Numbered from the stretch's first letter, positions 1-6,854 are shown. The stretch: 9,166 nt of DNA from Calditrichota bacterium (GCA_030641085.1 DAOWIC010000294.1:1-9166); one strand, 5' to 3'. Numbers and translations: made by a program. The notes: generated by a model not told the origin, from the letters alone.

Positions 1-799
1 CCGCCAGTGACAGAGTCTTGAACCGCTCCGGCTGTTCTTCACGAGCAGAGAGCTTGAACGGAGACGCCTCAAAGCCGCCCGGCAGTGCATATAGATAGCC
101 GGTCGCCGGTTTAGCGAAGAAGCCGATTATCTGCGTAATAACTCCGGTCAATCGTGCCACACCCTCGGGGTCGACATCATCCGGTGCGATAAAATCAAGT
201 TCTGCCCGCGTGACGGCCTCCCGCGCCAGAGTACGACTAAACCCGATCAGATTTTTCTCCATCCAGACAACCAACGAACCGGAACCGGACCGGGCCAGAT
301 GCTCGCCGAGCTTGTCTGCGTCGAGGTCGAACGGATCCAGTCGATCCATCGGCGGCAATGGCTGATATTTCGCACCTTGCTCGAACTGACGGCGTCGAAG
401 GCTGTCTGTTCGCCGGTTCTCGCTGTCGAGCCGCCAGATATTGCCATTGGGCCCGATCGCCTCAAATAGGAGCCAGAAAAACTGGTCATTCTGTTCAATG
501 CGCAGGCGGAAAATTCGGTCGGTGCCCAACTGCTCCACGGCGGCGATTCGACCCGAGTTGATCGCAAAGACCGGGCGCGGCTTTTCCCGCGTGGTCAGCT
601 TCAGTTTTGAAGCCGGAATAAGCCATGATCCGGCGCCGGTCGGGTGAAAAGAAAAACCGAGCACCATGCGGCCACCTTTTTTGACATAGATAAAGGCGGC
701 ACGCTCCTTTTTGTAGAACTCAGTGCCGATTATCTCGCCGCCGACAATTTCTGACTGCAGGTCGGATACCAGCGCCGTAATGTGAAGGGCCGTCTGCAT
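1..799 (-). CDS. rqcH: RqcH / NFACT-family ribosome quality control protein, N-terminal part (cut by window edge)
   Basis: The gene runs off the left edge, so only the first 266 codons are visible; full family members are usually about 500-570 residues. The visible part matches the NFACT-N domain: it opens MQTALHITALVSDLQSEIVG, then has a GGEI turn, a basic strand region, a Asp94-Arg95 dipeptide (GTDRIFRL), the NGNIWRLDSENR segment and the PLPPMDRLDPF linker. In known RqcH/Rqc2 proteins, which bind stalled 50S subunits and recruit tRNA-Ala for C-terminal tailing, an Asp-Arg pair at this place is required for tailing. The segment before the pair looks shorter than usual: the 'LR..L' helix is not evident. 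The start is ATG at 799; an in-frame TAG lies just upstream and there is no Shine-Dalgarno sequence. A sigma70-like promoter ends 7 nt before the ATG. Older names are FbpA or fibronectin-binding protein, which do not describe the function. Family confidence is high; activity is inferred. Confidence 0.87.
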   Translation of the reverse strand, partial: MQTALHITALVSDLQSEIVGGEIIGTEFYKKERAAFIYVKKGGRMVLGFSFHPTGAGSWLIPASKLKLTTREKPRPVFAINSGRIAAVEQLGTDRIFRLRIEQNDQFFWLLFEAIGPNGNIWRLDSENRRTDSLRRRQFEQGAKYQPLPPMDRLDPFDLDADKLGEHLARSGSGSLVVWMEKNLIGFSRTLAREAVTRAELDFIAPDDVDPEGVARLTGVITQIIGFFAKPATGYLYALPGGFEASPFKLSAREEQPERFKTLSLA

Positions 800-806
800 G
801 CGGATG

Positions 807-835
807 AATATAAGCTATTGCGCCGCAATGTCCAA
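807..835 (-). promoter_or_regulatory. sigma70-like promoter of rqcH, placing +1 at the start codon
   Basis: On the minus strand a -35-like TTGGAC (830-835) is followed by a 17-nt spacer and a -10 box TATATT (807-812). Only 7 nt (800-806) separate the -10 box from the ATG at 799, so transcription would begin at or next to the A of the start codon. The -35 is a weak match (3 of 6) and the -10 a good one (5 of 6). Confidence 0.5.
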
Positions 836-975
836 CCTCGAATGCCAGGGCGGGAATATATCTGCTGCGAAAGTCAGGTTTTATGCAACAGAGGGTGCGG
901 TTAATACGTTATAACATTAGAGCTTTCCTTGGGGGGTGAGGAGTAGCTCGACAGACTTCGCGTCTACTAAAGGAA

Positions 976-1001
976 ACGGCGGAACAGGGATGTTCCGCCG
1001 T
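976..1001 (-). terminator. Hairpin terminator downstream of fumC
   Basis: A perfect 10-bp stem (976-985 with 992-1001) closes a 6-nt loop. Read on the minus strand it is followed by a T-rich but interrupted tract (TTTCCTTTAG). It lies 40 bp past the fumC stop and before the rqcH promoter, so it most likely ends the fumC transcript. The plus-strand side has a shorter T run, so some bidirectional activity is possible. Confidence 0.72.
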
Positions 1002-1040
1002 CTTTCTACCAACACAAAAGGGGGGGCTTTTAAATGGCCC

Positions 1041-2432
1041 TTATTTTTTCGGGCCGACCATCTTCTCCGGCCGTACTTTCTCGTCAAACTCTTCCGCGGT
1101 AAGAAGTCCCAGCGCCACCGCCGCCTCTTTCAGGGTGCTGTTTTTGGCATGGGCCGTCTTGGCGATTTTGGCCGCATTGTCGTAACCGACATGCGGGTTC
1201 AGCGCCGTCACCAGCATCAGCGAGTTATCGAGGAACTTCTTTATATTCTCCCGATGCGGTTCAATACCGACCGCGCAGTTGTTGTTAAACATCTCGCAGG
1301 CGTCGGCGATCAGGCGAATCGACTGCAGCAGGTTGTAGATCATCACCGGCTTGAAAACGTTCAGTTCAAAATTGCCCGAGGAACCACCGACATTGACCGC
1401 GACATCGTTGCCGATCACCTGGGCGCAGACCATCGTCATCGCTTCCGGCTGAGTCGGGTTGACCTTGCCCGGCATAATGGATGATCCCGGTTCGTTGGCC
1501 GGAATGGTGATTTCGCCGATACCACAGCGAGGCCCGGAGGCGAGCCAGCGGACGTCGTTGGCCATCTTCATCAGTGAACAGGCAAGGGTTTTGGTAACGC
1601 CGGAGAATTCGACAATCGCGTCATGCGCCGCCAGCGCCTCAAACTTGTTCGGTGCCGAGACATAAGGCTTGCCGGTCAGCTCGGCCATTTTGGCGGCCGA
1701 TTTTTCGGCGAACTCCGGGTGCGTGTTCAGACTGGTGCCGACCGCCGTGCCGCCCAAGGCAACCGGGTAAAGACGCTTCAGCGCCTCGTTGATCCGATCC
1801 AGTCCCAACGAAAGCGCCTCGGAATAGCCGGAGAACTCCTGCCCCAATGTCAGCGGCACCGCATCCATAAGATGCGTGCGACCGATCTTGATAATATCGT
1901 CGAACTCGTTAGCTTTTTTCGCCAGCGTGTCGCGCAGAAGCGTAACCATCGGGATCAACCGTCGATGGATCTCCTCCACCGCGGCAATATGCATCGCAGT
2001 CGGGAAAGTATCGTTGGATGACTGCGCCTTGTTGACATCGTCGTTGGGGTGAACCGGCTTTTTCGATCCCTTTTCGCCACCGGCCATCTCAATCGCCCGG
2101 TTGGAGATAACCTCGTTCACATTCATATTAGTCTGGGTACCGGAACCGGTCTGCCAGACGACCAGCGGAAAATGATCATCGAGCTTGCCCTCGATCACCT
2201 CGTCGGCCGCTTTGACAATCAGGTCGCCCTTTTCCTTGGGCAGGATGCCCAAATCCATATTGACCAGGGCGGCTGATTTTTTCAGAATACCAAACGCCCG
2301 AATCAACTCGCGCGGCATTCTTTCGCCGCCGATACGGAAATTCATCAGGGAGCGAGCTGTCTGAGCGCCGTAGTATTTGTCGGCGGGGACTTTGATCTCC
2401 CCCATTGTGTCTGTTTCTACGCGGTATTCCAT
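1041..2432 (-). CDS. fumC: Class II fumarate hydratase (fumarase C)
   Basis: FumC interconverts fumarate and L-malate in the TCA cycle as a soluble, iron-independent homotetramer. The 463-residue product has the usual family length. Visible landmarks are TGSGTQTNMNVNEV (95-108), SSNDTFPTAMH (138-148), GRTHLMDAVP with the conserved Thr186-His187, the GGTAVGTSLN segment (228-236) and the aspartase/fumarase signature GSSIMPGKVNP (316-326), whose serine loop carries the catalytic base in characterised enzymes. These class II fumarase-type blocks separate it from aspartase and argininosuccinate lyase. The ATG at 2432 is preceded by a strong GGAGG four nt upstream. The gene stands alone: a hairpin follows it and the next upstream gene is divergent, so it is probably monocistronic from the promoter at 2486-2513. 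No defect is seen. Confidence 0.97.
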   Translation of the reverse strand: MEYRVETDTMGEIKVPADKYYGAQTARSLMNFRIGGERMPRELIRAFGILKKSAALVNMDLGILPKEKGDLIVKAADEVIEGKLDDHFPLVVWQTGSGTQTNMNVNEVISNRAIEMAGGEKGSKKPVHPNDDVNKAQSSNDTFPTAMHIAAVEEIHRRLIPMVTLLRDTLAKKANEFDDIIKIGRTHLMDAVPLTLGQEFSGYSEALSLGLDRINEALKRLYPVALGGTAVGTSLNTHPEFAEKSAAKMAELTGKPYVSAPNKFEALAAHDAIVEFSGVTKTLACSLMKMANDVRWLASGPRCGIGEITIPANEPGSSIMPGKVNPTQPEAMTMVCAQVIGNDVAVNVGGSSGNFELNVFKPVMIYNLLQSIRLIADACEMFNNNCAVGIEPHRENIKKFLDNSLMLVTALNPHVGYDNAAKIAKTAHAKNSTLKEAAVALGLLTAEEFDEKVRPEKMVGPKK

Positions 2433-2485
2433 AATTCCTCCAAAAAGTCACCGAGTAACATTAGTCCGTATCTATTAACAGCGCA

Positions 2486-2513
2486 AATATAGTATATGGC
2501 CCGCCCGTCGCAA
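2486..2513 (-). promoter_or_regulatory. Probable sigma70-like promoter of fumC
   Basis: On the minus strand TTGCGA (2508-2513) and TATATT (2486-2491) are separated by 16 nt, with an overlapping TATACT one step upstream. The predicted start near 2479 would give a leader of roughly 45 nt, containing the GGAGG ribosome site just before the ATG. It sits in the 259-bp gap shared with the divergent gene at 2692. Confidence 0.5.
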
Positions 2514-2602
2514 AGCGGATTATCATCACCTTTTTTGTAACAAGAAACACCACCTATTCGATCCAGAAACCAGCCAAAGGGATACAGAATCGTCCTGCCA
2601 AC

Positions 2603-2641
2603 TTGACTATCTTGATAGGATAGTCTATTTTGTAGTATAAC
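2603..2641 (+). promoter_or_regulatory. Two overlapping promoters for the secreted-protein gene
   Basis: Two sigma70-like pairs overlap here. The better one is TTGATA (2612-2617), an 18-nt spacer and TATAAC (2636-2641), each box 5 of 6. The other is TTGACT (2603-2608), a 17-nt spacer and TATTTT (2626-2631). Either would give a leader of about 45-55 nt before the ATG at 2692. Confidence 0.55.
2605..2625 (+). promoter_or_regulatory. Operator-like inverted repeat GACTATC-N7-GATAGTC
   Basis: A perfect 7-bp inverted repeat (2605-2611 and 2619-2625) is separated by 7 nt, TTGATAG, whose last five bases (GATAG) also pair with CTATC at 2607-2611. It covers the -35/spacer region of both promoter candidates and lies upstream of either predicted transcription start, so it would act as a DNA site, not as RNA. 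Symmetry and placement suggest a dimeric repressor site; the regulator is unknown. Confidence 0.45.
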
Positions 2642-2678
2642 GATCACAGCTTGTCACTTAACATAACAAAACTCAGGT

Positions 2679-2684
2679 GGGAGG
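2679..2684 (+). promoter_or_regulatory. Ribosome binding site fixing the start at 2692
   Basis: GGGAGG lies 7 nt before the ATG at 2692. The frame is also open from a GTG at 2677, but that GTG overlaps the ribosome site itself, and the ATG start gives a clean signal peptide. Confidence 0.75.
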
Positions 2685-2691
2685 TATCCCC

Positions 2692-3198
2692 ATGAGAAAG
2701 GTTGTTCTCGTCTGTGTCGCAATTCTGGTCGTACTCTGTCAGACCGCAAGCGCGGGAGAGATTGTGCTCAAGAAGAGCTTCTGGACCGGCTGGAAGTACT
2801 CCATAGACGGACAGAATTTCACGGGGGTCGGGTACTTTGGCTCCAATCTTCTGGAAGTGATGGAGGCTGACGATGAGGCCCTGGACCATATGTACAAGTA
2901 CAAGACAATCCGGAATTGGGCGCTCGTAACAGGGATCCCAGGAGGCTTGTTAGTAGGGTGGGTCGCCGCGGAGGCAACCATGGGCGATTGGAGTGACGAC
3001 GACAAAACCTTGCTCGCAATCGGAGCTCCCCTCTGGATAACATCTATCATCCTTGAGGCTTCCGCAACCAACCACCTCAAAAAGGGCGTCAGAATCTACA
3101 ACGACGGTCAACAGGCTCTCTACTTTGATGTCAATTACGGGAGTCCCCTCGCATCAAACGACAATGCTGTTCGCCTGTCTCTGGTTTGGCGCTTTTGA
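2692..3198 (+). CDS. Small secreted protein of unknown function
   Basis: The 168-residue product is not a named family to me. It begins with a clear signal peptide: basic MRK, a hydrophobic core VVLVCVAILVVLC and a TASA cleavage site near residue 21. The mature part opens with an aromatic stretch (FWTGWKYSIDGQNF, 30-43), then has two glycine-rich hydrophobic segments (about 75-95 and 106-123), the motif NHLKKGVRIYN (127-137), and a C-terminus alternating polar and hydrophobic residues that ends RLSLVWRF. I recall a similar layout (an N-terminal 'GkkYs', two hydrophobic segments and a '..hLkkAVriYN' motif) in uncharacterised envelope proteins of Bacteroidetes-like bacteria; this is a recollection, not a search. 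The final Phe could suit an outer-membrane-associated strand, but the protein is too short for a usual barrel. It is the only plus-strand gene here, with its own promoter, operator-like repeat and terminator. Confidence 0.85.
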   Translation: MRKVVLVCVAILVVLCQTASAGEIVLKKSFWTGWKYSIDGQNFTGVGYFGSNLLEVMEADDEALDHMYKYKTIRNWALVTGIPGGLLVGWVAAEATMGDWSDDDKTLLAIGAPLWITSIILEASATNHLKKGVRIYNDGQQALYFDVNYGSPLASNDNAVRLSLVWRF

Positions 3199-3229
3199 CC
3201 TAAATTTCGATTAGATTATGTTTCGCACA

Positions 3230-3271
3230 AAAAAAGCGAGCCGCGTCAATAAAGTCGCGGCTCGCTTTTTT
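3230..3271 (+). terminator. Strong bidirectional intrinsic terminator between convergent genes
   Basis: A 10-bp GC-rich stem (3236-3245 with 3256-3265) with a 10-nt loop is flanked by A and T runs that extend the pairing to 3230-3271. It has a U tract when read in either direction, and more T follows on the plus strand (3273-3282). It serves both the secreted-protein gene (stop at 3198) and the RRM gene (stop at 3300). Confidence 0.93.
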
Positions 3272-3299
3272 GTCTTTTTTTTGATTTTGGGTTGGTAGC

Positions 3300-3572
3300 T
3301 TAGTCGCGGTTGCCGCCGCCGCCACTATTTTCACGCGGGCGAGCCTGGCTCACTCTGAGCGCGCGACCCTTCACGTCTTTGCCGTCCAGACCGGCGATAG
3401 CGGCGTTGCCCTGCGAATCATCGGGCATCTCCACAAATCCAAAACCGCGAGGCTTACCGCTAAACTTATCGGTGATCAGTTTAGCTGAGGAGACCTCACC
3501 AAATTCTTCGAAAGCCTGTCGCAATTCTTCTTCTGCGAGCTCAAAGGCCAAATTCCCAACATAGATGTTCAT
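3300..3572 (-). CDS. Small RRM-domain RNA-binding protein
   Basis: This 90-residue protein is essentially one RNA recognition motif with a short glycine-rich tail (GGGGNRD). RNP2 is IYVGNL (3-8) and RNP1 is RGFGFVEM (42-49), with the aromatic residues that stack on RNA bases; the last RNP1 position is Met, not Phe. Such stand-alone bacterial RRM proteins, known from cyanobacteria and many other phyla, bind single-stranded RNA and are often cold- or stress-induced, but no specific target can be read here. The ATG at 3572 has AGGAG about 7 nt upstream. A 199-bp gap separates it from the upstream lysS, long enough for its own promoter or a structured leader; I saw no convincing promoter pair. 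It ends at the strong bidirectional terminator. Confidence 0.93.
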   Translation of the reverse strand: MNIYVGNLAFELAEEELRQAFEEFGEVSSAKLITDKFSGKPRGFGFVEMPDDSQGNAAIAGLDGKDVKGRALRVSQARPRENSGGGGNRD

Positions 3573-3771
3573 CTGATACTCCTATAACAACGAATTAACG
3601 AAAGTTGACTGTAATTGACCTCCCCACCGGAGAACTTACGTCATACACGTCCTCCACCAAACGGGTCCGCCGAAAGAGTTCGCGTCGATGCTACAGGAGT
3701 CAAAATCGAGAGCACCCTGTCCCTTACAAGTGATTCTTGCTGGAAGTCTGCCACACCGTCCATCTAATAAC

Positions 3772-5352
3772 TTACCTGGTCTCTTCGCTCGTCTCATCGG
3801 ATACTATCTTCGCCAGAATTTTGGAGACTGGTACCGAGCCGTCCCCCAATTCTTTCATTTGCGGGAAAAAGAGCACGTCGCGTATCGAGTGCTGGTTTGT
3901 CAGGAGCATCACCAGCCGGTCGATGCCGAACCCGAGCCCGGCGGTCGGCGGCATGCCATAAGTCAGGGCCGTAATGAAATCATCATCAAGCGGCTGCGCC
4001 TCCTTGTCGCCTGCCTCAAGCGCCTTGCCCTGCTCGAGGAACCGCTCCAACTGATCGACCGGGTCGTTCAACTCGCTGAAAGCGTTGCCCATCTCCTGAC
4101 CGGCGATAAACAACTCGAAACGTTCGGTCAGGGTTTCGTTGTCGCGGTGACGTTTGGCCAGCGGCGAAATCTCAATCGGGAAATCGGCGATGAAGGTCGG
4201 CTGGACCAACGTCGACTCAACCTTCGCCTCCCATACCGCCTCGATCACTTTGCCCCGGTTGATCAGTGCGTCGCCGGTTACGCCCAGCGGCTTGGCCGCC
4301 GCCAGCGCCTCTTGGTGCGACAGGTTGGTGAAATCGACTCCGGTTTGCTCTTTAATCGAGTCGATCATGGTGACCCATCTAAACGGCGGTTCGAAATCGA
4401 TCTCGTTCTCGCCGTATGGGATCTTGTAGGTGCCGTGAATCTTGAACACCAGTTCGCGCAGCATCTGCTCCAACAGCGCCGCGATATCTTTGTAGTCAGC
4501 GTACGCCCAGTACATCTCGATCATCGAGAACTCCGGGTTGTGCAGCCGATCCATGCCCTCGTTGCGGAAATCCTTACAAAACTCCCACACCTTGTCGTAA
4601 CCGCCGATAATGAGCCGCTTCAGGTACAGTTCATCGGCGATGCGAAGGTACAGTTCGCGATCCAGACGATGATGATGGGTCTTGAACGGCAGGGCCATGC
4701 CACCGCCGTACAGCGGCTGAAGGATCGGCGTCTCGACCTCAAGAAAGTCCTGACCGTTGAGAAAGTCGCGGATCGCCTGAATGATCTTAGAGCGCAGCAC
4801 GAAGACATCCCGCACCTCGTGATTGACAATCAGGTCGGCGTAGCGACGACGATACCTCTGCTCTTTGTCGGTCAGCCCGGAATGTTTGTCCGGCAGCGGG
4901 TGCAGCGTCTTGGACAGCAACTCGAACGAGGTTACTTTTAGCGTGCGCTCGCCGGTCCGCGTTACAAAAAGCGTTCCCTCGCAGCCGATAATATCGGCCA
5001 GGTCGATCGTGTTGAACAGATCAAACGCCCCCTGGCCGACCACGTCGAGCTTGAGATATATCTGGATCCGCTCGCTGCTGTCGCGCAGATCGGCAAAAAA
5101 CGATTTGCCCATCTTCCGCTTGAGCATGATCCGCCCGGCCAGCCTGACCACTGTTTCCTTTTCGGAGAACTCATCGAACCGATCCAGCACTTGTTGAATC
5201 AGGTGCGTGCGGTCATACTTGTAGGGGTAAGCGTTGATTTCGGCATCCCGCAGTCGCCTGACTTTGTCGCGTCGAATCCTAATCAGTTCGGCCAGAGGTA
5301 TCTGAACCTCGGCGGGTGCGTTTTCGTTGTTCTTTTTTTTCTGTTCCGTCAT
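3772..5352 (-). CDS. lysS: Class II lysyl-tRNA synthetase
   Basis: LysS charges tRNA-Lys with lysine in the cytoplasm. The 526-residue product has an OB-fold anticodon-binding domain (about 68-150, including LAGRIMLKRKMGKSFFADLRD) and a class II catalytic core. Motif 1 is near FLEVETPIL (203-211), motif 2 is FRNEGMDRLHNPEF (262-275) with the conserved Arg and Glu, and motif 3 is GLGFGIDRLVM (472-482). FIAGQEMGNAFSELNDP (415-431) is also diagnostic. Compared with typical bacterial enzymes, which end soon after the 'DVLFFPQM' segment, it carries about 26 extra C-terminal residues. The start ATG at 5352 has no evident Shine-Dalgarno sequence, and an in-frame TGA lies upstream without another usable start. 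It follows coaD by 50 nt on the same strand and is probably co-transcribed with it, although a weak internal promoter (TTGAAA with TAATAT, 19-nt spacer) overlaps the coaD end. Confidence 0.97.
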   Translation of the reverse strand: MTEQKKKNNENAPAEVQIPLAELIRIRRDKVRRLRDAEINAYPYKYDRTHLIQQVLDRFDEFSEKETVVRLAGRIMLKRKMGKSFFADLRDSSERIQIYLKLDVVGQGAFDLFNTIDLADIIGCEGTLFVTRTGERTLKVTSFELLSKTLHPLPDKHSGLTDKEQRYRRRYADLIVNHEVRDVFVLRSKIIQAIRDFLNGQDFLEVETPILQPLYGGGMALPFKTHHHRLDRELYLRIADELYLKRLIIGGYDKVWEFCKDFRNEGMDRLHNPEFSMIEMYWAYADYKDIAALLEQMLRELVFKIHGTYKIPYGENEIDFEPPFRWVTMIDSIKEQTGVDFTNLSHQEALAAAKPLGVTGDALINRGKVIEAVWEAKVESTLVQPTFIADFPIEISPLAKRHRDNETLTERFELFIAGQEMGNAFSELNDPVDQLERFLEQGKALEAGDKEAQPLDDDFITALTYGMPPTAGLGFGIDRLVMLLTNQHSIRDVLFFPQMKELGDGSVPVSKILAKIVSDETSEETR

Positions 5353-5402
5353 ATCGATTTTCTGGGATTTTCAAACCTTATAGATATTAGGATCGGACCA
5401 CG

Positions 5403-5921
5403 CTATTTTTTCAAACCGAGTTTTCTGGCAAAGGCCCGTTTGACTCCCGCCGGAACCAGACCGTTAATTTCGCCGCCGTTGGAGGCGACATCCTTGACAA
5501 TCGTGGATGACAGGTAGACCCAGGAGAGCGACGGCATTAAAAAGACGGTCTCGACTTCACGGGCCAGCTTGCGATTCATGAGCGCCATCTGGAATTCGTA
5601 CTCGAAATCGGAGACCGCCCGCAACCCGCGCACAATCGCCGTGGCGTTAATTTCGCGCGCCAGTTCGGCGGTCAATGACTCAAAGCCCACTACTTTGATA
5701 TGATCCGCCCGGGGTTGTTTCTTCACCGCCGCCGTCATTAGTTTGAGGCGTTCCTCAAACTCAAAAAACGGGCTCTTACCGGCGTTGATCGAAACCGCTA
5801 CAACCAGTTCGTCAAAAATACGACTGGCGCGCTCAATCAACGAAAGGTGTCCGTTGGTGACCGGGTCGAAAGTGCCCGGATAGATCGCTCGCTTTTGTGT
5901 TCTCGTTCTCTTTGTTACCAT
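5403..5921 (-). CDS. coaD: Phosphopantetheine adenylyltransferase
   Basis: CoaD transfers AMP from ATP to 4'-phosphopantetheine, the penultimate step of coenzyme A synthesis. The nucleotidyltransferase signature is intact: YPGTFDPVTNGHLSLIERA with the (T/H)xGH-type NGH, then VRGLRAVSDFEYEFQMALMNR, and near the end YLSSTIVKDVASNGGEI and GLVP. From ATG 5921 the protein is 172 residues, close to the usual 160. Start choice is uncertain: the frame is open through ATG 5933, TTG 5945 and TTG 5957, and none has a strong Shine-Dalgarno sequence. The predicted transcription start falls at about 5957, so ATG 5921 or 5933 would have a 24-36 nt leader; the longest form would add a tail atypical of the family. 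It precedes lysS by 50 nt. Confidence 0.95.
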   Translation of the reverse strand: MVTKRTRTQKRAIYPGTFDPVTNGHLSLIERASRIFDELVVAVSINAGKSPFFEFEERLKLMTAAVKKQPRADHIKVVGFESLTAELAREINATAIVRGLRAVSDFEYEFQMALMNRKLAREVETVFLMPSLSWVYLSSTIVKDVASNGGEINGLVPAGVKRAFARKLGLKK

Positions 5922-5963
5922 ATCAGGACCCATCGGTTTTACCAACCGGGGGCTCAACGCTCG

Positions 5964-5992
5964 AATATAATTCGCCGGGGGAGTTATGGCAA
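5964..5992 (-). promoter_or_regulatory. sigma70-like promoter of coaD (and likely lysS)
   Basis: On the minus strand TTGCCA (5987-5992, 5 of 6) and TATATT (5964-5969, 5 of 6) are separated by exactly 17 nt. This is the best-formed promoter in the window. Its -35 box lies just upstream of the next gene's stop codon at 5994-5996, so coaD is separated from the PilM-like gene by a promoter, although read-through remains possible. Confidence 0.65.
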
Positions 5993-5993
5993 G

Positions 5994-6854
5994 TCAAATG
6001 ACTGTCAATCCAAGAGCTACAAGGTATTTTTCCATGGGGATATCGCCCGTATCATGCTGCTCGGCCACGAAGCCGGGATTTATCCGGGGCGGGTCTGTGC
6101 TGATAGAAAAATACTCCGTCAGCACCGAGCGATACCGACCATCACTTCCGTCACCGGCGATCACCAGCGCCGAGAGCGGAGTTGTCACACCCTCTCTAAA
6201 GAAAGAGGCCAGGGCGAAATTTACGACCGTTTTGAACTCAATCGCCATCCGCTTGAGATCCTCGTCGAAATCCAGATCCAATCTCTCCAATGAACAGTGC
6301 GACAATCCCAGTATCTGGCCCTGGTAGACAAACGCAGCCGACACCTGCCGGTCATTGAAATCAGCCACGCAGACAAGATCGCCCCCGGCCGGGCGACAGA
6401 ATGCAAGATACCCTTTGGCCAGCGCTGCGGCCCGCATGCGATAGTGGGTTTTTTCCGGCGATGTAAAATTGTCGGCCGAGTAATCGGCAAAAGATGCTGC
6501 CAACTGCTCGCGCCTCACCGCCAACCCGAGATATCGATTGCCGCAACCGCAGGGAATGACGTCAAAAAGAAATTCCTTCTCGTCCTCGGGCAGGGTCTGG
6601 GCCAGCTCGAACTTCGCCCTGAGGACCGCGTCGCCATCGCCGGGCGACAGCGCCAGACGTTTCTGAATCACTTTGTCATCAGGCACGCTGAGGATTACAT
6701 CGCCCCCCTGCAGCAGTTGGTGTCCGGCAAGGTGAGCGCGTTCGAATCGAGCCAGCGCCTTGATATCCGGACGCCCGGCTGCCTCCTCGATTCGCGCCGT
6801 ATAAAACAGATCGCCGCGGGTATCGATACCGATCTTAACTTCACCCTTGCTCAA
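5994..6854 (-). CDS. PilM/GspL-like actin-fold protein with eroded nucleotide-binding motifs
   Basis: The 286-residue product resembles the actin-like PilM/GspL proteins that sit at the cytoplasmic face of type IV pilus or type II secretion systems. Supporting features are the N-terminal KIGIDTRGD (phosphate-1-like), VILSVPDDKVIQKRLAL (53-69), AKFELAQTLPEDEKEF (80-95), the central strand-turn-strand around VADFNDRQVSAAFVYQGQ (163-180), LVIAGDGSDGRYRSVL (230-245) and a C-terminal YLVALGLTV. It is shorter than typical PilM (about 350), and the phosphate-2 motif expected as 'DIG' reads ADFND, so ATP binding may be lost. The start is TTG at 6854, overlapping the upstream gene's TGA by four nt with AGGA ahead of it, which points to translational coupling. 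No PilN, PilO or PilQ gene is beside it. The fold assignment is moderately secure; the pathway is inferred. Confidence 0.62.
   Translation of the reverse strand: MSKGEVKIGIDTRGDLFYTARIEEAAGRPDIKALARFERAHLAGHQLLQGGDVILSVPDDKVIQKRLALSPGDGDAVLRAKFELAQTLPEDEKEFLFDVIPCGCGNRYLGLAVRREQLAASFADYSADNFTSPEKTHYRMRAAALAKGYLAFCRPAGGDLVCVADFNDRQVSAAFVYQGQILGLSHCSLERLDLDFDEDLKRMAIEFKTVVNFALASFFREGVTTPLSALVIAGDGSDGRYRSVLTEYFSISTDPPRINPGFVAEQHDTGDIPMEKYLVALGLTVI

Noticed and set aside
247..567. A 106-residue minus-strand frame inside rqcH.
   Set aside because: It is an alternate frame of the rqcH coding region, whose real frame is continuous from 799 to the window edge.
936..1484. A 182-residue plus-strand frame overlapping the fumC end and terminator.
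   Set aside because: It is antisense to fumC for most of its length, crosses the terminator hairpin and has no recognisable motif or convincing ribosome site.
2417..2889. Two minus-strand frames (2417-2647 and 2644-2889) crossing the fumC promoter region and the secreted-protein gene.
   Set aside because: They overlap real coding and promoter sequence, lack domain features, and contain stretches directly explained by the promoters and the antisense of the signal peptide.
3688..4941. A 417-residue open frame on the plus strand opposite lysS.
   Set aside because: It lies almost wholly antisense to an unmistakable lysS, shows low-complexity Arg/Leu/Gln composition typical of a shadow frame, and matches no domain.
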